DNA of 64,000 bases. Origin: Bacteroidales bacterium UBA1374. GTDB lineage: Bacteria > Bacteroidota > Bacteroidia > Bacteroidales > UBA932. Under the pieces are notes generated by a model that was given only the letters and a program-made list of their open reading frames with translations, searched no databases and was not told the DNA's origin. The position numbers were made by a program, and so were the translations under genes. Shown piece after piece: positions 52,591 through 59,848 of the stretch (positions are counted from its first letter, which is position 1; the number at the start of each line of letters is the position of its first letter). The DNA lies in NCBI GenBank assembly GCA_002305545.1, contig DBRG01000007.1:31139-95138 (forward strand). Reading direction: 5' to 3'.

Positions 52591-54408
52591 TCACTCCCTG
52601 CGGTTCTCTCTTTCACGCAGTATAAAATACAGGTAGACGGTGCACCAGAGCATCAGCAGTTGTTCTGTCACGTGAGGCTGGTAACGGATGGGAGCAAAAG
52701 GCAGTCCTGCAAAGAACGTAACGGCTTTATCCAACATGGTCGCCATATGAAGCAACAGGCGGTTCACCAGCATCAGGGCGTATTCCATATGCAAACCCAT
52801 CACAACCAGGTACAGCAAAAAGAAGTACAGGATTACGCCGCTTAAGGGAACCACAAAGAAATTGCAAAGCAGACTGTATAGGGGAATCACCCCAAAAGTG
52901 CCCGCCGTAAGCCAGAGCGTGCCCAGCTGCACTGCAAGCGAACAACAGAAAAGCTCCCACAGGTATTTGAACACCAGATTCCGCACACTTAGCAGGTTCC
53001 GCAACAAGGGGAAAAACATGATCAGGCTCAAAACTGCTGTGAAAGACAGCTGGAATCCCAGGTCAAACAGATTCACAGGCTTAAACACAACCAGTATCAA
53101 AGCTGTAACAGACAGAACATTAAGGCTGTCTGTCCTGCCACCGATCACCCTTCCCACTCCGTAGACGGAAAGCATAAGGGCAGCACGCATCACACTGGCA
53201 CTAAATCCAACCACTGCCGCATACGCCCAGATCAGCAGCAAGGCAGCCATATGCACCAGCGCCCCACCCGACACGGAATACGTTTTTAGTATGTGCGACT
53301 GCCTGGCACCAGCCTGTAGGTAATCCTGCCCCGGGGCAACCTTCACCAGGCGCCTGCTTCTATACCGGCGCGATTGGCTTATCTTTCGCGGCAGGCCCAG
53401 GACAAAGACCAGGCTGCCATAAAGCGCTCCTACGTGCAATCCACTGACCGACAGTATGTGACTTGCGCCCGCCACATTGTACCTTTCGCGCACCTCTCTG
53501 CCAAAACCGGCTTTGTCTCCCAGGCAGATCCCCGACAGCACTGCCCCGGCCTCCCCTTCCCACCGGCTGGCAAGCGGAACCCGCAAACGCCTGAGCCGTT
53601 CATACAAGGTCAATTTTGACGGTATCCGCTGGTAATCATAAACGTATGCCCTGCAATAAAACCCCCGCCGCGCCATATATCTTGGGTAATTAAAAGCAGT
53701 TAACTCCTTAGTGCCTGTATCAAAAGAAAACGACCGGCAGCGTGTCATTATTACGTCTCCGGGCAACAGGCCAGTGGATTTTAGGACGACACTGTCTTTC
53801 CCGTATAGGTTGCGGATGGTGCTGTGCAGGGCAACATAAACCAGTATGTTCTCACTACCAGGAACCTGCTTGCGCCCGTCGGCAGAATACATGAGCAGGC
53901 GGCACTCCATGCGCTCGTAATGGCGGCCGGCTGAGGTAAGGACAGGAACCGGGAAATCCGTTACCCTCAGGCATAATATGTTTCTTTCACCTGCAGGCAG
54001 CCTGCTCCAGGCCTTACCCGGGTTAACATATTGCAGCAGACCATTCCAAAACGCACAGCAAAAAAGCACAATCAGCCCAATATTGAACAATACACGGCCG
54101 TAACGGAAGCGCAGCTGGCTCTGTGAAATGTACGATGAAGCAGTCCTACCCGGCCGTTTGTGCATGTGTCCGGGACGCCGCCTGAACACCCACAAAGATG
54201 CGAAGAAAAAGACCACCAGCAACACCGTCATAAACAGGAGACCCCAAAATACCCACTGGATTCCGGCAGGCTGCCCCGCCACGGCAGGCAGCCCTGTCAC
54301 CAGGTTTTCAAGTTCCAGGGTCTTCCAGGATTCCCCCGCCAGAAACTCTCCAAAAGAAAGACCGCCCAGTGTGCCACAGATAACGGCCACTGCTGGCGGC
54401 AACATCAT
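52591..54408 (-). CDS. comEC: ComEC/Rec2-family DNA uptake channel protein
   Basis: A 605-aa inner-membrane protein. N-terminal helices, then a DUF4131 soluble beta-rich domain (about 130-265; GDVIMTRCRSFSFD), then the competence membrane domain (from about 270) with the family signature HILSVSGLHVGAL and GFSASVMRAALM. The metallo-beta-lactamase C-terminal domain of long ComEC is absent, as is usual in Bacteroidetes. The frame opens at a GTG (54429), but AGGAGG at an ideal distance points to the ATG at 54408. It lies 25 bp upstream of the PurF-like gene. Confidence 0.9.
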   Translation of the reverse strand: MMLPPAVAVICGTLGGLSFGEFLAGESWKTLELENLVTGLPAVAGQPAGIQWVFWGLLFMTVLLVVFFFASLWVFRRRPGHMHKRPGRTASSYISQSQLRFRYGRVLFNIGLIVLFCCAFWNGLLQYVNPGKAWSRLPAGERNILCLRVTDFPVPVLTSAGRHYERMECRLLMYSADGRKQVPGSENILVYVALHSTIRNLYGKDSVVLKSTGLLPGDVIMTRCRSFSFDTGTKELTAFNYPRYMARRGFYCRAYVYDYQRIPSKLTLYERLRRLRVPLASRWEGEAGAVLSGICLGDKAGFGREVRERYNVAGASHILSVSGLHVGALYGSLVFVLGLPRKISQSRRYRSRRLVKVAPGQDYLQAGARQSHILKTYSVSGGALVHMAALLLIWAYAAVVGFSASVMRAALMLSVYGVGRVIGGRTDSLNVLSVTALILVVFKPVNLFDLGFQLSFTAVLSLIMFFPLLRNLLSVRNLVFKYLWELFCCSLAVQLGTLWLTAGTFGVIPLYSLLCNFFVVPLSGVILYFFLLYLVVMGLHMEYALMLVNRLLLHMATMLDKAVTFFAGLPFAPIRYQPHVTEQLLMLWCTVYLYFILRERENRRE

Positions 54409-54431
54409 ACTATTTTTCCTCCTCCTCACCC

Positions 54432-54462
54432 TTGCAAGTCACATATAGTTTCCGTAATTTTG
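54432..54462 (+). promoter_or_regulatory. Promoter of ackA-ptb-buk
   Basis: TTG at 54432-54434, a 20-nt spacer, and TAATTTTG at 54455-54462. The start codon of ackA is 64 bases downstream. Confidence 0.65.
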
Positions 54463-54526
54463 CAAATTCTATTACAATCTATTACAGAACCCTCAAATAT
54501 AATAAAAAACCTTACCAAAACCAATC

Positions 54527-55744
54527 ATGATCATTCTTGTTTTAAACTGCGGGAGTTCTTCCATCAAGTACAAAGTTCTTGACATGAAGGCAGAAAAAGA
54601 TTATTCCATCCTCGCACAAGGAATCGTTGAACGCATAGGGCTCGAGATGGGAGGTCTTACGCATAAAAGGCTTATAGGCGACAAGGAAAAATACAAAAAA
54701 GAACTTCCCATTCCCAACCATACGGTAGGCATCCAGGGTGTTCTTAACCTGCTCACAGACGAGAAATGGGGCGTCCTTGAATCACTGTCCCAAATCAAGG
54801 CTGTAGGACACCGCGTGGCTCAGGGTGGCAAATATTACAAGGAAAGTGTCGAGATTGACGAAGGGGTAAAAAATAACATCAGGAAACTTGCCGGGCTCGC
54901 CCCACTGCACAACCCGGCCCACCTGCTGGGTATAGATGCCGTAGAAAAACTGCTGCCACATGCACATCAGGTCGCCGTTTTTGACACAGCCTTCCATCAG
55001 ACCATGCCCGAGCATGCCTACATGTACGCCATTCCTGTTGAATTGTATGAAAAGTACGACATCCGCCGCTACGGTTTCCACGGAACAAGCCATAAATTCG
55101 TAGCCCGCAAAGGTTGTGAACTCACCGGACTTGACTTCAACAAGGCAAAAGTCATCACCTGCCACCTGGGCAACGGATCTTCCATTACTGCTGTTGACGG
55201 TGGCAAATCAATAGATACATCCATGGGATTCACACCCCTTGAAGGACTGATCATGGGTACCCGCACAGGCGATATCGACCCCTCCATCGTCACATTCCTT
55301 CAGGAAAAGGAAGGGTGGACGGCCACCCAGACCAACGATTTCCTGAACAAGAAATGCGGACTCCTGGGCCTGTATGGACCCAGCTCGGATTGCCGCGATA
55401 TTGAAAATGCAGTCACCCAGGGAGACAAGCGGGCCATCCTGGCACAACATGCATTTGCTTACAGGGTGCTCAAATACATCGGAGCGTACACCGCGGCCAT
55501 GAATGGAGCTGACCTGATCGTCTTCACCGGCGGAATTGGCGAGAATGACACCGTGATACGCCATATCATCGGCACCCGCCTCGGCTTTCTGGGTGTTTCC
55601 TTCGACCAGGAAAAAAACAAAACCGTACGCGGAGAAAACGCCATACTGTCAACCAACGGGACCAGAACTCAGGTAGTCGTTATCAGCACAGATGAAGAAC
55701 TGGTCATTGCAACGGATACGTTCAACCTGACCAATCATAAATAA
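54527..55744 (+). CDS. ackA: Acetate kinase
   Basis: Transfers phosphate between acetyl phosphate and ADP, yielding ATP in fermentation. 405 aa, ASKHA fold: LVLNCGSSSIKYKVL at the N-terminus, VFDTAFHQTMP, RRYGFHGTSHKFVA, TCHLGNGSSI (phosphate loop) and FTGGIGEND (adenosine loop). Normally paired with pta; here it is followed by ptb (8 bp) and buk instead, and no pta is in the window. Confidence 0.97.
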   Translation: MIILVLNCGSSSIKYKVLDMKAEKDYSILAQGIVERIGLEMGGLTHKRLIGDKEKYKKELPIPNHTVGIQGVLNLLTDEKWGVLESLSQIKAVGHRVAQGGKYYKESVEIDEGVKNNIRKLAGLAPLHNPAHLLGIDAVEKLLPHAHQVAVFDTAFHQTMPEHAYMYAIPVELYEKYDIRRYGFHGTSHKFVARKGCELTGLDFNKAKVITCHLGNGSSITAVDGGKSIDTSMGFTPLEGLIMGTRTGDIDPSIVTFLQEKEGWTATQTNDFLNKKCGLLGLYGPSSDCRDIENAVTQGDKRAILAQHAFAYRVLKYIGAYTAAMNGADLIVFTGGIGENDTVIRHIIGTRLGFLGVSFDQEKNKTVRGENAILSTNGTRTQVVVISTDEELVIATDTFNLTNHK

Positions 55745-55752
55745 ACATTCCT

Positions 55753-56655
55753 ATGAAATCATTTGACGAAATATTCGAGCAATTGCGCTCACAGAAAAAG
55801 AAAAGACTGGTTGCCGCCTGGGCAGTGGATGACCACACAATAACCGCTGTTTACAAAGCCATAGAAAAAGGCATTGTGGACGGTATCCTGGTAGGCAAGG
55901 AATCGCAGATCCATGCTATCTGCCATGAAGAAGGCATTGACCCCAAAGCCTTTACCATTGTCAACGTTGAACAGGAACTTCCTGCCATTGCCCGTGCCGT
56001 GGAAATGGTACGCAACGGCCAGGGTGATATCCTGATGAAAGGCCAGTGCAGTACAGACAAATACATGCGCGCCATCCTGAACAAGGAAACAGGCCTGCTG
56101 CCCCCCAAGGCCGTGCTGAGCCACGTATCCGTCCTCACGCACCCCAGCTACCACAAATTCCTGATCATAGGGGACATGGCCGTGATTCCCGCACCAGACC
56201 TCACCCAGAAAGTCGCCATTGCCAAATACCTGGTAAGCACCGCCCACGCCCTGGGCATTCCCAATCCTAAACTGGCTTTCCTGGCAGCAACCGAACAAAT
56301 GCTCCCCGGTATGCCTGCCTGCGTCGATGCTGCCATCCTTTCCAAAATGGTCGACCGCAACCAGATCACCGGATGCATCGCCGACGGCCCCTTGGCCCTT
56401 GACGTTTGCCTGAGCGCCGAGGCTGTTGCCATCAAGAAACTGAAGAGCCCTGTGGCAGGTGATGCTGACTGCATCCTTTTCCCCAACATAGAAAGCGCCA
56501 ACGTGATGTACAAGAGCCTCACCCAGCTGAGCCCAGAGTCAAAACAAGCCGCCATCGTGGCCGGCGCCTCGGCTCCCTGCGTCCTTTCAAGCCGCGCCGA
56601 TTCCATTGAAACCAAGCTCAACTCCATCGCACTGGCTGCAGTAACTGCAAAATAG
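55753..56655 (+). CDS. ptb: Phosphate butyryltransferase
   Basis: Converts butyryl-CoA (or branched acyl-CoA) plus phosphate to the acyl phosphate. 300 aa, close to Clostridium Ptb and shorter than most phosphate acetyltransferases. Motifs: DILMKGQCSTDKYMRAIL (about residues 93-110), GLLPPKAVLSHVSV, IAKYLVSTAHALGIPNPKLAFLAA, and ITGCIADGPLALDVCLS. Sits between ackA and buk with 5-8-bp gaps, so the product acyl phosphate passes to Buk. Confidence 0.93.
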   Translation: MKSFDEIFEQLRSQKKKRLVAAWAVDDHTITAVYKAIEKGIVDGILVGKESQIHAICHEEGIDPKAFTIVNVEQELPAIARAVEMVRNGQGDILMKGQCSTDKYMRAILNKETGLLPPKAVLSHVSVLTHPSYHKFLIIGDMAVIPAPDLTQKVAIAKYLVSTAHALGIPNPKLAFLAATEQMLPGMPACVDAAILSKMVDRNQITGCIADGPLALDVCLSAEAVAIKKLKSPVAGDADCILFPNIESANVMYKSLTQLSPESKQAAIVAGASAPCVLSSRADSIETKLNSIALAAVTAK

Positions 56656-56660
56656 AAGTC

Positions 56661-57737
56661 ATGAAAGAACAAATCCTGGTAATCAATCCCGGCTCGACAT
56701 CGACAAAAATTGCGGTTTTTGAAGGCCGGAAAGAGGTGTTTGGAAAAACCATATACCATACCCCCCAGGACCTGGCTCCCTATCCAAGGATTTGCCAGCA
56801 GTATGAATTCCGGAAAGCGACCATTTTCAATGAGTTGAAGAGCAATAATATCCAAACCGATCATTTTGCAGCAGTTATCGGCCGGGGCGGACTGGTTCAT
56901 CCCATTCCCTCGGGGACTTACCGCGTGAATGAACTGATGCTTAATCACCTGGCCGAGGGGGTTGGCGGAGAACATGCTTCCAACCTGGGAGGTTTGCTGG
57001 CCCACAGCATCGCCGCGGAAATTCCCGGATGCAAGGCCCTTATCTCAGATCCTGTGGTCGTGGATGAGCTGCAGGATGTGGCACGGGTTACCGGAGTGCC
57101 TCAAATTGAACGGGTTTCGATCTTCCACGCCCTGAACCAGAAAGCCATCGCCAAACGTCATGCCAATATCACGGGAAAATCCTATGAAGACCTGAACCTG
57201 ATAGTCGTCCACCTTGGCGGAGGCATATCGGTAGGCGCGCATCGAAAAGGCCGCGTTATTGACGTGAACAACGCCCTGAACGGAGACGGCCCCATCACAC
57301 CCGAACGTGCCGGTACCGTTCCTGCCATGCAATTGGCCGAGCTTTGCTTCTCGGGAAAATACACCATTCATGAGGTCAAAAGGATGCTTACCGGAAAAGG
57401 AGGCCTGGTAGCCCACCTGGGCACCAACTCCTTCATGGAGCTGTGCGACAAGGTGCAGTCCGGTGATCCCAAGGCCACCCGCCTTTACCAGGCCATGGCC
57501 TACACCATTTCAAAACAGATAGGCGCGACGGCTGTTGTCCTGTGCGGAAAAATAGACGCAATCCTGTTTACCGGGGGCATTGCCCACAACAAACGCTTCA
57601 TAGACCTGATTACTGAACAGGTTGGATTCCTGGCGCCCTGCTTCACCTACGCCGGAGAAGACGAAATGCTTGCCCTGGCTACCAATGCCTATAACGTGCT
57701 CACAGGAGAAGAAACTGCCCAGGTCTATGCGGGGTGA
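56661..57737 (+). CDS. buk: Butyrate kinase (branched-chain fatty acid kinase)
   Basis: Makes ATP and butyrate or a branched short-chain acid from the acyl phosphate. 358 aa, the family's normal size; ASKHA fold with LVINPGSTSTKIAVFEG, GRGGLVHPIPSGTY, VHLGGGISVGAHRKGRV, and the adenosine loop FTGGIAHNK. Last gene of the operon, 5 bp after ptb. Substrate choice among butyrate, isobutyrate and isovalerate cannot be read from sequence. Confidence 0.95.
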   Translation: MKEQILVINPGSTSTKIAVFEGRKEVFGKTIYHTPQDLAPYPRICQQYEFRKATIFNELKSNNIQTDHFAAVIGRGGLVHPIPSGTYRVNELMLNHLAEGVGGEHASNLGGLLAHSIAAEIPGCKALISDPVVVDELQDVARVTGVPQIERVSIFHALNQKAIAKRHANITGKSYEDLNLIVVHLGGGISVGAHRKGRVIDVNNALNGDGPITPERAGTVPAMQLAELCFSGKYTIHEVKRMLTGKGGLVAHLGTNSFMELCDKVQSGDPKATRLYQAMAYTISKQIGATAVVLCGKIDAILFTGGIAHNKRFIDLITEQVGFLAPCFTYAGEDEMLALATNAYNVLTGEETAQVYAG

Positions 57738-57776
57738 TCTTCTTCTGGCGGGCCGTTGCTGCCACCACAAGAACGG

Positions 57777-57808
57777 GAAGCTTTTCTTTAAGCCGAGGCT
57801 TTAGCTTC
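57777..57808. repeat. Conserved-loop hairpin, copy C (degenerate)
   Basis: GAAGC (57777-57781) can pair with GCTTC (57804-57808) or with the nearer GCTT (57798-57801). The 16-nt loop TTTTCTTTAAGCCGAG has the same start (TTTT) and end (GCCGAG) as copies A, B and D. It lies 39 bases after the buk stop and is weaker than the others. Confidence 0.5.
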
Positions 57809-57820
57809 GGTTTGTCATTA

Positions 57821-57877
57821 CACCATAAAGAACGGAGAGCTTTTTCATTAAGCCGAGGCTCTCCGTTCTTTATGGTG
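57821..57877. terminator. Conserved-loop hairpin, copy B (20-bp perfect stem), likely terminator of buk
   Basis: A perfect 20-bp stem (57821-57840 with 57858-57877) closes the 17-nt loop TTTTTCATTAAGCCGAG. Its inner stem (AAAGAACGGAGAGC) is nearly the same as the copy A stem after pfp, with a compensating change that keeps pairing. It lies 83 bases after the buk stop. Confidence 0.75.
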
Positions 57878-57907
57878 CAGCGACTATATGCTGCGAAGCA
57901 GCACCAT
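57872..57907. other. Overlapping alternative hairpin
   Basis: ATGGTGC (57872-57878) pairs with GCACCAT (57901-57907), with a smaller inner GCAGC/GCTGC stem. The same ATGGTG is also the 3' end of the copy B stem, so only one of the two can form fully at a time. The next 75 bases (57908-57982) show nothing I can name. Confidence 0.45.
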
Positions 57908-57982
57908 ACTGATTTACGGTAGCTTTTGCGCTAACCGATCAGTGAAAATCCCCGGTTTCTTGTGACGTCAGCACTCTTACGG

Positions 57983-58186
57983 AAAAAACACTGCTCCATC
58001 CACAAAAAGGGCGCTTTTTGCGCACCGATCGAGAAAAAACAAAATTCCGTACACAAAAAAGGCTGTTTTTGTGGATGAGTGGCCAAAAAACACAGCTTCG
58101 TCCACAGAAAGTGGCGTTTTTGTGGATGAGTGGCCAAAAAACACAGCTTCGTCCACAGAAAGGGGCGTTTTTGTGGATGAAATGCC
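57983..58186. repeat. Four tandem 51-bp units, each able to form a hairpin
   Basis: Units at 57983-58033, 58034-58084, 58085-58135 and 58136-58186. Each begins AAAAAAC. Units 3 and 4 are nearly identical; units 1 and 2 have drifted. In each, a CCACA-AAA-like arm pairs with a TTTTTGTGG-like arm across a short G/C loop; unit 3 has TCCACAGAAA with TTTTTGTGGA using a G-T pair. Because 51 is 17 codons and the unit lacks stops, several frames on both strands stay open and show 17-aa repeats, so coding is not supported. No spacers of CRISPR type. Confidence 0.85.
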
Positions 58187-58307
58187 GCAGAGGGCAAAAG
58201 GAGATGGAATCTCCGGGCGGTCCCAGCCGGTGAATCGCTGCTGGCTGGCACTGCTACTGGTGGGTAGGCTCTCTCTTCTGGCTGGCACTTCTCCTGCCGA
58301 GCGGTCG
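58187..58307. other. Unassigned noncoding stretch
   Basis: Between the tandem array and copy D. It holds a near-duplicate of about 14 bases (CTGGCTGGCACTG at 58238 and CTGGCTGGCACTT at 58278) and a small GGAGAT/ATCTCC inverted repeat near 58200. No gene with family features. Confidence 0.4.
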
Positions 58308-58372
58308 CTGACACCATTAGATAAGGGAAGCCTCGGCAAAAAGAAAAAAGCTTCCTGTGCTAATGGTGTCAG
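58308..58372. repeat. Conserved-loop hairpin, copy D (reverse orientation)
   Basis: A 65-base element with an outer perfect 13-bp stem (58308-58320 with 58360-58372) and an inner 6-bp stem GGAAGC/GCTTCC (58326-58331 with 58350-58355). The 18-nt loop read on the minus strand is TTTTTTCTTTTTGCCGAG, again starting TTTT and ending GCCGAG. The stem sequence shares little with copy B. Confidence 0.7.
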
Positions 58373-58438
58373 GTGTTGCAGCAGGAACCTGACAGCGTGT
58401 TGACGGTAATCTGGCAGGAGTAGGCTGCATCTGAAACA

Positions 58439-58464
58439 AATAACCCGCCAGAAGGCGGGTTATT
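58439..58464 (-). terminator. Terminator of the TPR gene
   Basis: A perfect 11-bp stem (58439-58449 with 58454-58464, AATAACCCGCC/GGCGGGTTATT) and a 4-nt loop, followed on the minus strand by TGTTT. It begins 34 bases after the TPR stop. Confidence 0.8.
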
Positions 58465-58497
58465 CTTGAATTACCCAGAGGTTATACTTGTGAACTT

Positions 58498-59814
58498 TTA
58501 CTCGCCCTGCAGCATCTTATTGTATTTCTCATAAGAGGCCTCGAACTCGGGGCTCTTGGTGCGCAGGCGGAAGTAAATATTTTTCAGGTATTCCACCACA
58601 ACCGAACGGATCTCCTGGTCTGTGACCAGTTCAAAGCTCTTTTCAAAAGGAGCAATGGCTTTTTCAAGCATCAGGTCCAGCTCTTCCACCATCTTCATGT
58701 ATTTAGCATCGTCCAGTTCATCTGAAGCTGCGGTTTGAATATCCACGGCTTTGTCATAATAAGCCTGGCCCAGCTGGAAGTAACCAAAGAAGAAGTTGTT
58801 ATCGGTTTCGATCGATTTTTCATACAGACGAACGGCGTCTTCAAATTTGCCCAGGTTTTTAAGCACGTTGCCTTCTGCATAATACAGGCTCGGGTTATTG
58901 GGCTCGTTTTGCTGGGCACGCTGGATGAATTCAAGCACCTTGTTGGGATCGTCGTTGCTTTCAAGGTATACGTTGATCAAAGCCACAAGAATGCTCTGGC
59001 TGTTGGGATATTTTGTAAATCCAAGGGAAAGAAGCTCTTTGCATTTTTCCATATCGCCCATCTGTTTGTAAGCTTCTGCCAGGTTGGCATAAGTGTCACC
59101 GGCCGATTCAAAGTCCATTTCAATACACTTGTCAAAGAACTTGACGGCACGGTTGTAATCCTGATCCATCAAAGCGGTCAAACCCACATAATACACAATG
59201 GTTGTATCTATCACGTTCAATGCCGGATGGGATGCTGCATTAAATGATTTCTCAAACTTTACCGAGGCATCTTTATAGTTGCCCAGCGTATAGGCTGCCA
59301 TGGCATCGTTAATGAAATTGTTGGCAATAAAAGTCAGTCCTTCCTGGATATCAGCTTTGCTGCTGCCACGTGTATCCAGTTCCGTAGCCTTTTCGTAAGC
59401 TTTGTAAGCCTCCTCCAGCATGTCCACATCCTTGATCAGTGGTTGGGTAATTATCCAGAAGGACAGTCTGCCATCCGCATTGTAATAGAGGTCTTTGTCC
59501 TCGTATTTTACAATTTCGAATTGTTCACCCTGGATGTTCTGTTGTTCGGTAGAGAGTGCACGCTGATCCTTGAGCACCACCTTTGATTCCAGTGAAGACA
59601 GACCTATCCACAGGTTATTGGTTGGGAAAGAATAGGCATTTGTAAGTGACTGTGCATACTTGATCCAGGTCACGGGCTTAGCGGCACGCTTGGCATCGGC
59701 GATTTCCAGTTTTGCCTTATCAAAGCTTTTAATCAGGGCCTGGGCCTCTTTTGATTGTGCGCCCAATTGCATTGCCATCAACAACATCAGGGCAGCAGTA
59801 ATAAATTTTTTCAT
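58498..59814 (-). CDS. Exported tetratricopeptide-repeat protein
   Basis: 438 aa with a signal peptide (MKKFITAALMLLMAMQLGAQ). The body is helical and holds several TPR units, clearest at about 210-245 (VGLTALMDQDYNRAVKFFDK), 248-280 (ANLAEAYKQMGDMEKCKELL) and 315-350 (AEGNVLKNLGKFEDAVRLYEKSIE). Such periplasmic TPR proteins serve as assembly or interaction scaffolds; the partner is not known. Upstream of it on the same strand, after a 34-bp gap, is gyrA. Confidence 0.88.
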   Translation of the reverse strand: MKKFITAALMLLMAMQLGAQSKEAQALIKSFDKAKLEIADAKRAAKPVTWIKYAQSLTNAYSFPTNNLWIGLSSLESKVVLKDQRALSTEQQNIQGEQFEIVKYEDKDLYYNADGRLSFWIITQPLIKDVDMLEEAYKAYEKATELDTRGSSKADIQEGLTFIANNFINDAMAAYTLGNYKDASVKFEKSFNAASHPALNVIDTTIVYYVGLTALMDQDYNRAVKFFDKCIEMDFESAGDTYANLAEAYKQMGDMEKCKELLSLGFTKYPNSQSILVALINVYLESNDDPNKVLEFIQRAQQNEPNNPSLYYAEGNVLKNLGKFEDAVRLYEKSIETDNNFFFGYFQLGQAYYDKAVDIQTAASDELDDAKYMKMVEELDLMLEKAIAPFEKSFELVTDQEIRSVVVEYLKNIYFRLRTKSPEFEASYEKYNKMLQGE

Positions 59815-59848
59815 GATGTATTATGTGTTTGTTCAGTTAAAAATTTCT

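Noticed and set aside
57983..58186. CRISPR array
   Set aside because: Units are adjacent, without unique spacers between short repeats, and there are no cas genes.
57931..58317. Minus-strand frame with 17-aa repeats (HPQK-FLWTKLCFLAT type)
   Set aside because: The repeats result from the 51-bp DNA units, which lack stops in several frames on both strands; there is no start signal, and the DNA repeat plus hairpins explain it better.
57738..58497. A known structured RNA (tmRNA, RNase P, 6S, SRP) in the gene-free block
   Set aside because: None of the conserved cores I know for these RNAs can be seen; the block is accounted for by hairpins, tandem repeats and a terminator.
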